Notes: generated by a model not told the origin, from the letters alone. 64,000 nucleotides of DNA from Polaromonas sp. JS666 (GCF_000013865.1 NC_007948.1:3348001-3412000), one strand, 5' to 3'. Shown: positions 1-10,757, counted from the stretch's first letter. A program made the numbers and translations.

Positions 1-568
1 CAATGCCGCTGGCGCCGTTAAGCAGCGTGAACGGCAGGCGCGCCGGCAACTGGCGCGGCTCTTCGAACGAGCCATCGTAATTCGGCGCAAAGTCGACCGT
101 GCCTTCGTCGAGTTCGTCGAGCAACAAGGTTGTGATGCGCGCCAGCCGAGCCTCGGTATAACGCATGGCCGCCGCCCCGTCGCCGTCGCGCGAGCCGAAA
201 TTGCCCTGGCCGTCGACCAGCGGGTAACGCTGGCTGAAGTCCTGCGCCATGCGCACCATCGCGTCGTAAGCCGCCTGGTCGCCGTGCGGATGGTATTTGC
301 CGAGCACGTCGCCGACGACGCGCGCGCTCTTGACCGGCTTGGCCCCGCTTGCACCATTGGCGCCGCCAAAGCCCAGGCCCATGCGCGCCATGCTGTACAA
401 AATGCGCCGCTGCACGGGCTTCTGGCCATCGCACACGTCGGGCAGCGCCCTGCCCTTGACAACGCTCAGCGCGTATTCCAGGTAGGCGCGCTGCGCATAG
501 GCGGCGAGCGAGTCCTGGTCAGCAGGTTCGGGGATCGGGGCTACTGCGTCCGGTGTAAAGAGATCCAT
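1..568 (-). CDS. parC: DNA topoisomerase IV subunit A (5' part, runs off the window)
   Basis: Catalytic A subunit of topoisomerase IV, which with ParE decatenates daughter chromosomes using ATP. About 189 N-terminal residues are in the window; the gene continues beyond base 1. Visible in order: the winged-helix breakage-reunion region with [11 protein letters not shown] (about residues 50-60), the [13 protein letters not shown] box (86-97) and the active-site tyrosine in AAMRYTEAR (Tyr137). The start is the ATG at 566-568, giving [11 protein letters not shown], which places the conserved core at the usual distance. The position equivalent to the quinolone-sensitive serine after HPHGD is Gln98. 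GyrA is the alternative, but parE close by on the same strand makes ParC the better call. Confidence 0.93.
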   Translation of the reverse strand, partial: MDLFTPDAVAPIPEPADQDSLAAYAQRAYLEYALSVVKGRALPDVCDGQKPVQRRILYSMARMGLGFGGANGASGAKPVKSARVVGDVLGKYHPHGDQAAYDAMVRMAQDFSQRYPLVDGQGNFGSRDGDGAAAMRYTEARLARITTLLLDELDEGTVDFAPNYDGSFEEPRQLPARLPFTLLNGASGI

Positions 569-739
569 CTTGAATTTGACTTGGCTGGTAAGGTGGAGTT
601 ACGCATGCCGGTACACACTGGTGCGGCCGGCACAGGGCTACAAAGAAATGCAGGGGGAGCCGTTTTTCAGGCCGCCGGGCTGGTGGGTGGCACATCCCGC
701 GCAAACATTCCCGGGCTGAACACAAGGCGCATTGTGACG

Positions 740-1659
740 TCAGTTCTGCTCGGGCTGGACCTCTGGCGTGGCGGTGGACACCACTGTGGGCGGCACCATG
801 TTGCTGCGGCCGGTTGCGCCGCCCATCATTTCCATGCGAACCCGGCCGGGCGACGCCATCATGCTGGGCGGCTTAAGGTGGTTATAGAGCTGCATCACGG
901 TCTTGACGTAGTTTTTGGTTTCAGGGTAATTGGGAATCTTGTTACCGGCTCGCTGCACGGCACCCTCGCCGGCGTTATAGGCGGCAACAGCCAGCTCCAG
1001 CTGGCCGGGGAACATGGCAATCAGGTCGCTCAGGTAGCTTGAACCCGCCCGAATGTTCGTCTTGGGGTCGGTCAGCTTTTTCTGGATCGGGGAATTTTTG
1101 TCGGCCCTGACGCCATAGCGTTCCGCCGTCGGCGGGATCAGCTGCATCAGCCCCACCGCGCCTTTGGGCGAGACGGCCTGGGTGTCAAAGCCCGATTCGG
1201 TGGCGATCAGGGCCTGCAGCAGTTCGTAGTCAATGCCATGCTTGACGGAAGCTTCGCGCAGCAGGTGCTTGACGGCCTTGTAGTTGGGAGACACATCAAA
1301 ATAGGCGAGCAGCTTGGGCGGCGCAGCGGCCACGCCGGTAGCCCGGTTGGCACCGTTGCCGACTGCCTTGCCGCTTTTGGCAACATCGTTGCCTGCGCTG
1401 AAGCTTTCAGCCCCGCGAAAGAAAAGCTCATAGCGCTCATCCAGCCGTATCGCCGAAAAGTGGGCAACGCCCCCGGCATCTACATAGCCCCAGATATCGG
1501 CACGGGCCGGAGTGACGTGCAAACCCGCAAGCATCATGACCAGCATGGGCAACAGCAGCGCGCGCCAGCGGGCAGGGCTACGCGGCGCCCGCATCCCCGC
1601 CAACGCGCGGGATGCCGATGCCAGGTGCAAAAGTGAAAACAACTTCAGGGGGAAATTCA

Positions 1660-1663
<4 letters not shown>
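740..1663 (-). CDS. Lytic transglycosylase, SLT domain
   Basis: Predicted periplasmic murein lytic transglycosylase (MltC/Slt-like goose-lysozyme fold) that cleaves the MurNAc-GlcNAc bond with formation of 1,6-anhydroMurNAc. 307 residues. A basic N-terminus and a hydrophobic stretch (about 32-50) ending in PARADI look like a signal peptide. The SLT domain spans about 135-270, with the catalytic glutamate in IATESGFD and the typical GLMQLIPPTA and AYNAGEGAV motifs. The ATG at 1663 overlaps the parE stop in an ATGA arrangement, so the two are probably co-transcribed and translationally coupled; a shorter start at 1594 (MRAPRSPARW) would give a more ordinary signal peptide. The proline-rich tail after residue 275 is probably disordered. 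The specific substrate is unknown. Confidence 0.88.
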
Positions 1664-3639
<1,976 letters not shown>

Positions 3640-3690
3640 GGCTGATGAGGAAATTGCGGCAATTGTAGACCGGGCCGCAAAAGTAACTGT

Positions 3691-3698
3691 ATGAATAT
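3691..3698. repeat. Left copy of 8-bp target site duplication (ATGAATAT)
   Basis: Identical to 4751-4758 on the other side of the IS1595-family element. It contains an ATG in frame with the transposase, which is host DNA rather than the genuine start. Confidence 0.9.
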
Positions 3699-4750
3699 AA
3701 GGGGTATCCGCTTAGCTCCAGTGGAGTCGGATATACTGGATAAATACCCAGTTATTATGCCAGTTCCAGCCCAAGACTACCCCCGCACCTGGAGCGAATT
3801 CCTCGATTGGTTTTCCTCCGAGGAGGCTTGCCTGTCTTACCTGGAGCGCTTGCGCTGGCCGCACGGCTTCGCCTGCCCAAATTGCGCCAGCATGGCGGCG
3901 CCATACCGATCCAGCCGCACGCGATTGATGTGCCAGGACTGTGGGCGACAGACGACCGTGACCTCGGGCACCATCTTTGACAAGACCCGTACGCCGCTAA
4001 AGGTATGGCTGGCGGCGGCGTGGTATCTCACCAGCCAGAAGCAAGGTGTCAGCGCCCTAGGCTTGCAGCGGGTGTTGGGGCTGGGCAGCTACCAGACGGC
4101 CTGGACCATGCTGCACCGCTTTCGCTGTGCCATGGTGCGCCCGGATCGGGAACGCCTGAAAGGTCTGGTCGAGGTGGATGAAACCTACCTGGCCATCTCG
4201 GACCGACAGCAGCCCATCTCTGCCGTGGGTCGCAAGAGCCGCACCAGCAAAGTACTGGTGGTGATGGCCGTGGAGATACTGCAGCCCAAAGGATTTGGCC
4301 GGATTCGTCTGCACCGCATCGCCAATGATTCTGACGAATGCGTGGTGCCGTTTGTCCAGCAGTCGGTGGAGCCCGGCGCCCAGATTCGCACTGACGGCTC
4401 GGCCGCCTATCGTTCGCTCAGCGAGCTGGGCTATGACCATGAGCGCACGGTCATGCTGGGCTCGGATGTTCCTGCCCATGTCTCCATGGCAGGGGTGCAT
4501 CGGGTGGCCTCACTGGTCAAGCGCTGGATCCTGGGCACGCACCATGGCTCGGTCCAGCCCGAGCATCTGGATGCCTACCTGGATGAGTTTGTCTTTCGCT
4601 TCAATCGCCGCACTTCGGGCTCTCGCGGGATGCTGTTTTACCGGCTGCTGCAGCAAGCCGTTGTCACGAAACCCGTGACCTATCAGGACATCACCCGAAC
4701 AACACAGGACATGGTGGAATCGGTCTAGTGGAGCTAAGCGGATACCCCTT
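3699..4750 (+). mobile_element. IS1595-family insertion sequence, complete, with target duplication
   Basis: A 1052-bp element bounded by perfect terminal inverted repeats. The left end at 3701-3720 reads GGGGTATCCGCTTAGCTCCA, its exact inverse complement lies at 4729-4748, and both arms extend one AA further outward. It is flanked by the 8-bp direct repeat ATGAATAT (3691-3698 and 4751-4758), which fits the 8-bp duplications known for the IS1595 family. It carries one intact transposase gene. It lies between the divergent parE and MFS genes. Perfect ends, an intact duplication and an intact transposase suggest a recent insertion. Confidence 0.95.
3757..4728 (+). CDS. IS1595-family transposase
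   Basis: Cut-and-paste DDE-type transposase of the IS1595 family (ISXO2-like domain), 323 residues. An N-terminal zinc ribbon is visible as Cys40-x2-Cys43 and Cys59-x2-Cys62. Candidate catalytic acids are Asp141 in VEVDETYLA, Asp213 in IRTDGSAAY and the glutamate in LDAYLDEFVF near the C-terminus. The start is placed at the ATG at 3757 (MPVPAQDYPR). A longer in-frame ATG at 3691 lies in the target duplication outside the element and cannot belong to the IS. The stop TAG at 4726-4728 abuts the right inverted repeat. The reading frame appears uninterrupted, so the element may be active. Confidence 0.93.
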   Translation: MPVPAQDYPRTWSEFLDWFSSEEACLSYLERLRWPHGFACPNCASMAAPYRSSRTRLMCQDCGRQTTVTSGTIFDKTRTPLKVWLAAAWYLTSQKQGVSALGLQRVLGLGSYQTAWTMLHRFRCAMVRPDRERLKGLVEVDETYLAISDRQQPISAVGRKSRTSKVLVVMAVEILQPKGFGRIRLHRIANDSDECVVPFVQQSVEPGAQIRTDGSAAYRSLSELGYDHERTVMLGSDVPAHVSMAGVHRVASLVKRWILGTHHGSVQPEHLDAYLDEFVFRFNRRTSGSRGMLFYRLLQQAVVTKPVTYQDITRTTQDMVESV

Positions 4751-4758
4751 ATGAATAT
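4751..4758. repeat. Right copy of 8-bp target site duplication (ATGAATAT)
   Basis: Matches 3691-3698 exactly. Removing the element and one copy would restore the intergenic region between parE and the MFS gene. Confidence 0.9.
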
Positions 4759-4857
4759 ACAGCCATACTAACCGAACCCGCCGGGTCGAACGGTTCCGCC
4801 TCGCGGCGCACCGCCCGGCCGCCAGCACCTCGTGGACATTTTCGTTACAGTCTGCCC

Positions 4858-6111
4858 ATGGCTTCCAACCCCTCTCCTTCCTCCGATTCTGCGACCTATT
4901 CCGTCCAAACCCTGTCAATGCTCCAGGTGCTGGCCTGCGGCGCGGCGATTGTCACGCTGTCCATGGGCATACGCCATGGTTTCGGCCTCTGGCTTCAACC
5001 CATCACCCAGGCGCAGGGCTGGACGCGCGAGACCTTCGCTTTTGCCATTGCCGTGCAGAACCTGGCCTGGGGTGTTTTTGGCATCTTTGCCGGAATGGCG
5101 GCTGACCGCTTTGGCGCTTTCCGGGTGATTGTGGGCGGCGCGCTGCTGTACGCCCTGGGCCTTGTCGGCATGGCGCTGTCGCCCACGGGCCTGCTGTTCA
5201 CGCTGACCGCGGGGGTGCTGATTGGCGCGGCGCAGGCGGGCACAACCTACGCGGTGATTTACGGCGTCATCGGGCGCAATATTTCCTCGGACAAGCGCTC
5301 CTGGGCCATGGGCGTGGCAGCGGCCGCAGGCTCGTTTGGCCAGTTTTTGATGGTGCCCATCGAGGGCTTCCTGATCAGTAGCCTGGGCTGGAAAGAAGCG
5401 CTGCTGGCCCTGAGCATTGCAGTTTTGATGATCGTGCCCCTGGCGCTGGGGCTGCATGAGAGCGGCTTTGCGAGCGGCAAGCCGGTCAAACGCGAGCAAA
5501 CCATCGGGCAGGCGCTGCGGGAAGCCTTCAAATACCCGAGCTTTCAATTACTGATGGCCGGCTATTTCGTCTGCGGCTTCCAGGTGGTATTCATTGGCGT
5601 GCACATGCCCAGCTATCTCAAAGACAAGGGCCTGTCGCCGCAGGTAGCCAGCTATGCGCTGGCGCTGATCGGCCTGTTCAATGTGTTCGGCACCTACCTG
5701 GCCGGCTCGCTCGGGCAGAAGATCGCCAAACGCAAAATCCTGGCGACGATTTACCTGTCGCGGGCCATCGTCATCGCCGTGTTCCTGGCCGCCCCGCTGA
5801 GCCCCATGAGCGTTTACATCTTTGCCAGCGTGATGGGCCTGTTGTGGCTGTCGACCATCCCACCCACCAATGCGGTGGTGGCGCAAATCTTCGGCATCCA
5901 GCATATGTCCATGCTGGGCGGCTTTATCTTCTTCAGCCACCAGATCGGCTCCTTCCTGGGCGTCTGGCTGGGCGGCTACCTGTACGACCGTACGGGCAGC
6001 TACGACATCGTCTGGTACATCGCGATTGCGCTGGGCGTATTTGCCGCGCTGGTGAACCTGCCGGTGCGCGAAGCCCCGATTGCCCGCGCCGGCGTACCGC
6101 AGGGAGCATGA
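4858..6111 (+). CDS. MFS transporter, monocarboxylate/oxalate-formate-type
   Basis: Inner-membrane major facilitator of 417 residues with about 12 hydrophobic segments. The GMAADRFGAFRVIVGG loop between helices 2 and 3 fits the MFS signature (G-x3-D-R-x-G). A second loop, YDRTGSYDIVWY, precedes the last helices. The overall pattern resembles the MCT/OFA-like subfamily (GIRHGFGLWLQPI near the N-terminus), whose members move small organic acids; the actual substrate cannot be read from sequence. The ATG at 4858 begins MASNPSPSSD. It is the first gene downstream of the IS1595 element, so its promoter must lie in the 107 bp after the element or within the element's right end. A small gene follows almost immediately. 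Confidence 0.85.
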   Translation: MASNPSPSSDSATYSVQTLSMLQVLACGAAIVTLSMGIRHGFGLWLQPITQAQGWTRETFAFAIAVQNLAWGVFGIFAGMAADRFGAFRVIVGGALLYALGLVGMALSPTGLLFTLTAGVLIGAAQAGTTYAVIYGVIGRNISSDKRSWAMGVAAAAGSFGQFLMVPIEGFLISSLGWKEALLALSIAVLMIVPLALGLHESGFASGKPVKREQTIGQALREAFKYPSFQLLMAGYFVCGFQVVFIGVHMPSYLKDKGLSPQVASYALALIGLFNVFGTYLAGSLGQKIAKRKILATIYLSRAIVIAVFLAAPLSPMSVYIFASVMGLLWLSTIPPTNAVVAQIFGIQHMSMLGGFIFFSHQIGSFLGVWLGGYLYDRTGSYDIVWYIAIALGVFAALVNLPVREAPIARAGVPQGA

Positions 6112-6112
6112 A

Positions 6113-6232
6113 GTGTCCAAGAAAATCGGCTTGTGGACCGTCGCGATCCTCGCGTCACTTGGGGTGTTTTCCCTTTATACACGGCCTGATTTCCTCTTCA
6201 CGCTGGCCAATCAGGTCTGGGCCTGTTTCTAG
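6113..6232 (+). CDS. Small membrane protein, 39 residues
   Basis: Short open frame starting with GTG at 6113, one base after the MFS stop codon, and ending TAG at 6230-6232. It begins VSKKIGLWTVAIL and ends TLANQVWACF. It has a basic N-terminus, one hydrophobic segment (about residues 6-22) and a polar tail with the motif YTRPDFLFTLANQVW. The tight coupling to the MFS gene and ordinary codon use suggest it is translated. From memory, similar tails (RPDFxVTLADQxWACF) occur in short unannotated proteins of Burkholderiales; I could not verify this. Function unknown. It may be an accessory to the transporter or an independent small membrane protein. Confidence 0.6.
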   Translation: MSKKIGLWTVAILASLGVFSLYTRPDFLFTLANQVWACF

Positions 6233-6234
6233 GA

Positions 6235-6271
6235 TTGCTTCAGGCTTGCTTCAGGCTTGCTTCAGGCTTGC
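6235..6271 (+). repeat. Tandem 11-bp repeat, three units
   Basis: TTGCTTCAGGC is repeated at 6235, 6246 and 6257 and followed by TTGCC. It lies between the 39-residue gene and the SDR gene. No function is evident; replication slippage could change the copy number. Confidence 0.85.
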
Positions 6272-6329
6272 CCGCGGTGTTTTACAGGCCATTGAGACCT
6301 GAAGCCAATCACGACGGGGACAAGCAGCC

Positions 6330-7142
6330 ATGAAAACTATCGTAATTACCGGGGCGTCCGATGGCATAGGTGCGGAGATGGCGCGGCAACTGGCGCAAAC
6401 GCACCGCACCGGCGTGGCATTGGTGCTGGCTGCGCGCAACGAAGCCTTGCTCGCGGAAGTCGCCGCGCAATGTGCGGCGCATGGCGCCCAGACGCTGGTG
6501 GTGAAAACCGATGTCTCGGTCGAGGCCCAATGCCGGCAGCTGATCGCCGCCGCTGTCGCCCGGTTTGGCCGCATCGACGCGCTGGTCAATAACGCCGGTC
6601 GGTCGGCGCAGGCGCTCTTTGAAGACGTCAAAGCCGAAGACCTGGCCTGGTACGAGCAACTGATGCGCATCAACCTCTGGGGCAGCGTCTGGTGCACCCA
6701 TGCGGCTCTGCCTCATTTAAAGCAAAGCCGCGGGGCCATCGTGGCCGTCTCCAGCCTCGCCGGGCTGATTGGCGTGCCGGGCCGGACCGCCTACAGCGCC
6801 ACCAAATTTGCCATGACGGGTTTCTTCGAGGCCCTGCGCGCGGAATTGAAAGGTGCCGGCGTCAGCGTGACGACCGTCTATCCCGGCGTGGTCGCTACGC
6901 AGACCCGGTATCGCGGCTTCAATGCCGCGGGTGCTCCTGCCGACGCCAGCGGCCTGAAGGAAGACCAGGCCATGAGCGTTGAGGAATGCGCAGGACTGAT
7001 TCTGCAGGGCATGGCACGGCGGGACCGCGAGGTGGTGATGACGGCCAAAGGCAGGCTGGGGCGCTGGCTCAAGCTGGTGGCGCCAGCCCGTGTAGAGTCG
7101 ATGGCGCTGGCCGCCCTCAAGGACGAGGTAAAACCTCATTGA
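6330..7142 (+). CDS. Short-chain dehydrogenase/reductase
   Basis: Cytoplasmic NAD(P)-dependent oxidoreductase of the classical SDR type, 270 residues. The Rossmann dinucleotide motif TGASDGIG is at residues 7-14, NNAG at about 87-90, and the catalytic Ser...Tyr-x3-Lys appears as VSSLAG and YSATKFA. A start at ATG 6330 gives MKTIVITGASDGIG, which places the nucleotide motif at the standard distance. An alanine/arginine-rich C-terminal helix (RLGRWLKLVAPARV) resembles SDRs that associate with membranes. Substrate unknown. It is followed 26 bp later by a methyltransferase gene on the same strand. Confidence 0.9.
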   Translation: MKTIVITGASDGIGAEMARQLAQTHRTGVALVLAARNEALLAEVAAQCAAHGAQTLVVKTDVSVEAQCRQLIAAAVARFGRIDALVNNAGRSAQALFEDVKAEDLAWYEQLMRINLWGSVWCTHAALPHLKQSRGAIVAVSSLAGLIGVPGRTAYSATKFAMTGFFEALRAELKGAGVSVTTVYPGVVATQTRYRGFNAAGAPADASGLKEDQAMSVEECAGLILQGMARRDREVVMTAKGRLGRWLKLVAPARVESMALAALKDEVKPH

Positions 7143-7168
7143 CCACGTTTCGCTGAACACATTGACAC

Positions 7169-7792
7169 ATGACCACATCGCATAAGGAACACAGTTCACA
7201 TGGCACAGAGCCGGCCTCGGCCTGGGTACAGCGCTGGTCGCACCTGGTGGCAGACGGCGGTGTGGTGCTCGATGTGGCTTGCGGCTATGGCCGCCATGCC
7301 TGCTGGTTTTATAAACAAAATCACCCCGTCGTCCTTGTAGACAGGTCACAGGAGGCTATTGAGTCCATAGCAATTCCGGCGCAGGCCCGCGAAGCGGTGG
7401 TGGCGGATATTGAAAATGGCTCCTGGCCCTTTGCCGGCCGGCAATTTGACGCGGTGGTGGTCACCAACTACCTCTGGCGCCCGCTGATGCCCACCTTGCT
7501 TGGCAGCCTGGCGCCGGGCGGTGTCCTGATTTACGAAACTTTTACGCAAGGCAATGAAACCGTGGGAAAACCCTCCCGTCCCGATTTTCTGTTGCGTCCC
7601 GGTGAGTTGCTGGAGATCTGCCGCGGCTTGCGGGTGGTCGCTTTCGAGGACGGCTTTGAGGAAGGCCCGCAGGGACTGCAGCCCCGCTTCGTCCAGCGCA
7701 TTGCCGCCATCCACGAACCCGAAAACCATCCGGGTTTGCCCGGGGTCCTGCAACCCCACACCCCAGTCCCCCCACGCTACAGACTGGTCTAG
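7169..7792 (+). CDS. Class I SAM-dependent methyltransferase
   Basis: Predicted cytoplasmic methyltransferase of 207 residues. Motif I (binding S-adenosylmethionine) is VLDVACGYGRHA at about 32-43. The acidic end of strand 2 is VLVDRSQEAI, and the post-I and motif II segments are FDAVVVTNYL and GGVLIYETF. The start ATG at 7169 gives MTTSHKEHSSHGTE. The C-terminal segment, with EGPQGLQPRFVQRIAA, resembles TehB-like small methyltransferases. Substrate unknown. It lies between an SDR gene and dapA, which probably has its own promoter in the 99-bp gap. Confidence 0.85.
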   Translation: MTTSHKEHSSHGTEPASAWVQRWSHLVADGGVVLDVACGYGRHACWFYKQNHPVVLVDRSQEAIESIAIPAQAREAVVADIENGSWPFAGRQFDAVVVTNYLWRPLMPTLLGSLAPGGVLIYETFTQGNETVGKPSRPDFLLRPGELLEICRGLRVVAFEDGFEEGPQGLQPRFVQRIAAIHEPENHPGLPGVLQPHTPVPPRYRLV

Positions 7793-7891
7793 CCTCTGGG
7801 TAGAATGCAGGATTGGCTCTTCGGGTCGGCAATCTACTTTTCACGATTGTTTCCAGACCACTCCCAGGGCCGCGAACCTACAGACCAAGAC

Positions 7892-8776
7892 ATGAAACCC
7901 ATTACTGGCAGCATCGTTGCACTGGCAACACCCTTGCATGATGACGGCAGCGTAGATTACCCCACCCTGCGCAAACTGGTGGACTGGCACATCGCCGAAG
8001 GGACCGACTGCATAGGCGTGGTCGGCACCACCGGCGAATCCCCGACCGTCAACGTCGAAGAGCACTGCGAAATCATCCGCGTCTCGGTGGAGCAGGCGAA
8101 AAAGCGCGTGCCCATCATGGCCGGCTGCGGCGCCAATTCCACCGCCGAGGCGATCGAGCTCGCCAGGTTTGCCAAGCAGGTGGGCGCCGACTGCCAGCTG
8201 CAAGTCGTCCCCTATTACAACAAGCCCACCCAGGAAGGCCAGTACCGGCATTTCAAGGCGATCGCCGAGGCTGTCGGTGACCTGCCCATCGTGCTGTACA
8301 ACGTGCCCGGCCGCACCGTAGCCGATATGGCGCATGCCACCGTGCTGCGCCTGGCCCAGGTGCCCGGCATTGTCGGCATCAAGGAAGCCACCGGCAACAT
8401 CGAGCGCGCGCAGTGGCTGATCAAGGAAGTCCCCCAGGGGTTTGCCGTGTACTCGGGTGATGATCCGACCGCCGTGGCGCTGATGCTGTGCGGTGGACAA
8501 GGCAACGTCAGCGTGACGGCCAACATCGCGCCACGCCTGATGCACGAGTTGTGCGTGGCGGCTGTAGCGGGAGACGCCAGGCGGGCCATGGAACTGCAGT
8601 TCAAACTGCTGCCTCTGCACAGAAACCTTTTTGTCGAAGCCAACCCGATTCCTGTCAAGTGGGCGATGGCCCGGATGGGACTGTGCGGCGGCACGCTGCG
8701 GCTGCCGATGACGCCGCTTGACACCTCCAACGAAGCTGCCGTGGAAGGCGCCCTGCGCGCCTGCGGCCTGATCTGA
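7892..8776 (+). CDS. dapA: 4-hydroxy-tetrahydrodipicolinate synthase
   Basis: Condenses pyruvate and aspartate semialdehyde in the lysine/diaminopimelate pathway in the cytoplasm. 294 residues, the usual length. Characteristic segments: GSIVALATP near the N-terminus, [22 protein letters not shown] with the proton-relay tyrosine, and GIKEATGN with the Schiff-base lysine. The start is placed at ATG 7892 ([11 protein letters not shown]). An in-frame upstream ATG at 7805 would add 29 residues not found in the family. It is followed after 17 bp by bamC, an order common in proteobacteria. Confidence 0.96.
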   Translation: MKPITGSIVALATPLHDDGSVDYPTLRKLVDWHIAEGTDCIGVVGTTGESPTVNVEEHCEIIRVSVEQAKKRVPIMAGCGANSTAEAIELARFAKQVGADCQLQVVPYYNKPTQEGQYRHFKAIAEAVGDLPIVLYNVPGRTVADMAHATVLRLAQVPGIVGIKEATGNIERAQWLIKEVPQGFAVYSGDDPTAVALMLCGGQGNVSVTANIAPRLMHELCVAAVAGDARRAMELQFKLLPLHRNLFVEANPIPVKWAMARMGLCGGTLRLPMTPLDTSNEAAVEGALRACGLI

Positions 8777-8793
8777 TTTTTAAGGGAACCCCC

Positions 8794-9945
8794 GTGAAGA
8801 ACTTGCCAAAACGCCCTGCCTTTGCAACCGCCCAAACCGCGCTAACCATATCTGCACTGGTTGCCGTGGGTCTGCTTGCGGGCTGCTCCACCCTCAGGGA
8901 CGTCATGGAAGGCGAGCGCATCGATTACAAATCGAGCGCGACCAAAGCGCCCTCGCTGGATATTCCTCCCGACCTGACCCAGCTCAACCGTGAAAGCCGC
9001 TATGTGGTGCCAGGCACAGCCGTGACCGCCAGCAGCTACCAGGTGGGCCAGGCCGCGCCCCAGACCGTACCGACAGCAGCCGCTGCAGTGGGTGACGTGC
9101 GGGTGGAACGCGCGGGCACCCAGCGCTGGCTGGTCATCAACCGGCCTGCCGACAAGCTCTGGGGACCGGTACGTGACTTCTGGCTGGAAAGCGGCTTTTT
9201 GCTGGCTCAAGATCAGGAAAACCTGGGCATCATGGAAACGGACTTTGCCGAAAATCGCGCGAAGCTGCCTCAGGACTTCATTCGCAGCGCACTGGGCAAA
9301 ATTCTCGATGGCGCCTATTCCACCGGCGAACGCGACAAGTTCCGCACCCGGCTGGAGCGCCGGCCAGACGGCGGCACCGAGATTTTCATCAGCCATCGCG
9401 GCATGGTGGAGGTGATCACCGGCGCCAAGAGCGGAAATGCCGTGACAGGCGACAGCACAGTCTGGCAACCGCGCCCTGCCGACCCGGAACTGGAAGCTGA
9501 ATTTCTGCGCCGCCTGATGGTGAAACTGGGCGTGGCGCAGGAGCAGTCCAAGACCCTCATTGCAGCAGGCGCCACGAAACAGACATCCCGCTCCACCGTC
9601 GTGAACAATCTTCCCGTCGTGCAGATCGACGAAGGCTTCGAGCGCGCCTGGCGTCGCGTGGGCCTGGCACTGGACCGCACCGGCTTCACCGTGGAAGACC
9701 GCGACCGCAGCCAGGGCACCTATTTTGTACGCTATGTCGAACCCATCGCCAACAAGAGCGAGCCCGGATTCTTCAGCAAACTGTTCAGTGGCTCTCCGGC
9801 TGCGCCAGCGCCACTGAAGTACCGCATTGCGGTCAAGAGCCTGGGCGAAAGCACCACGGTATCGGTGCTCAATGCCCAGGGCGCGCCTGAATCGTCCGCC
9901 AATGCCAAGCGCATTGTTCAGGTGATTGCCGACGACCTGAAATAA
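8794..9945 (+). CDS. bamC: Outer membrane assembly lipoprotein BamC
   Basis: Lipoprotein of the BAM complex that inserts beta-barrel proteins into the outer membrane (NlpB/DapX family). 383 residues. A signal peptide ends in the lipobox LLAG-Cys31. The N-terminal unstructured segment has SLDIPPDLTQL, typical of BamC, followed by two helix-grip domains (about 100-240 and 265-380). The start is GTG at 8794, preceded by AAGGGA at suitable spacing. Location directly after dapA repeats the E. coli arrangement and supports the name. Confidence 0.92.
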   Translation: MKNLPKRPAFATAQTALTISALVAVGLLAGCSTLRDVMEGERIDYKSSATKAPSLDIPPDLTQLNRESRYVVPGTAVTASSYQVGQAAPQTVPTAAAAVGDVRVERAGTQRWLVINRPADKLWGPVRDFWLESGFLLAQDQENLGIMETDFAENRAKLPQDFIRSALGKILDGAYSTGERDKFRTRLERRPDGGTEIFISHRGMVEVITGAKSGNAVTGDSTVWQPRPADPELEAEFLRRLMVKLGVAQEQSKTLIAAGATKQTSRSTVVNNLPVVQIDEGFERAWRRVGLALDRTGFTVEDRDRSQGTYFVRYVEPIANKSEPGFFSKLFSGSPAAPAPLKYRIAVKSLGESTTVSVLNAQGAPESSANAKRIVQVIADDLK

Positions 9946-9983
9946 GGCCGCGGTTTGCAGCTCCATCATTGCCTGCTGCACTG

Positions 9984-10757
9984 GTGCTGAGGTTCAAAAG
10001 CCTGGGCAGTGGCAGTTCGGGCAATGCCACACTGGTGGAGGCCTTGGGCCTGCTGCCCTTTCGGGTGCTCATTGACTGCGGGCTGGGGCTCAAGCACCTC
10101 GTGTACCGGCTGGGCCAGGCCGGGCTTCAACCAGAAGACATCGACGCAGTCTTCATTACCCACGAGCATGGCGACCACATTGGTTGCGCGCGTTCGCTGT
10201 CCCTGCGTTACCGCATCCCCGTCTGGATGAGCCACGGCACCCATGCCGCTACCGGCTCACCGGATTTTGACGGCCTGCTCCGCACGGCCAGAGATGGTGA
10301 AACCATTGAGCTTGGCGGACTTCAGCTCACCCCCTTCACCGTACCGCATGATGCCAGGGAGCCCTTGCAACTCACCTGCACCGATGGCTCGGCGAAGCTG
10401 GGAATTTTGACGGACCTGGGACATGCGACGGCACACGTCATCGCGCACCTGAAGGCCTGCGATGCGCTGCTGCTGGAGTGCAACCACGACACCGAGATGC
10501 TGGCCCAATCGGCCTATCCCGCATTTCTGAAGCGACGGGTCGGCGGCCAGTACGGCCACCTTGCCAACGCCGCAGCGGCAGACATCGCCCGCGCCGTGCG
10601 GCACCCCGGCCTCAAGCATCTGGTGGCAGCCCATTTAAGCGCACAAAACAACCGGCCTGCGCTGGTTCAGGACGTAATGGCAGAGGCTTTGTCGTGCGCG
10701 CCAGAGGACATCATCGTTGCGAAACCCGATGACGGAAGCTGCTGGCTCCAGATCTGA
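9984..10757 (+). CDS. Metallo-beta-lactamase-fold hydrolase, YycJ-like
   Basis: Predicted cytoplasmic metal-dependent hydrolase. The motif THEHGDHIG gives the HxHxDH zinc ligands, followed by the later ligand segments VPHDA, LTDLGHAT and AAHLSAQN. The opening RFKSLGSGSSGNATLVE is typical of the YycJ/WalJ subgroup. No ATG lies near the conserved start. I chose GTG at 9984 (VLRFKSLGSG, 257 residues); TTG at 9969 would add five residues. It is 38 bp after bamC on the same strand, so a dapA-bamC-hydrolase operon is likely. Homologues have been proposed to be DNA exonucleases or cell-wall related; the substrate here is unknown. Confidence 0.85.
   Translation: MLRFKSLGSGSSGNATLVEALGLLPFRVLIDCGLGLKHLVYRLGQAGLQPEDIDAVFITHEHGDHIGCARSLSLRYRIPVWMSHGTHAATGSPDFDGLLRTARDGETIELGGLQLTPFTVPHDAREPLQLTCTDGSAKLGILTDLGHATAHVIAHLKACDALLLECNHDTEMLAQSAYPAFLKRRVGGQYGHLANAAAADIARAVRHPGLKHLVAAHLSAQNNRPALVQDVMAEALSCAPEDIIVAKPDDGSCWLQI

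Noticed and set aside
3691..3756. Transposase start at ATG 3691
   Set aside because: That codon is inside the host target duplication, outside the inverted repeat of the element.
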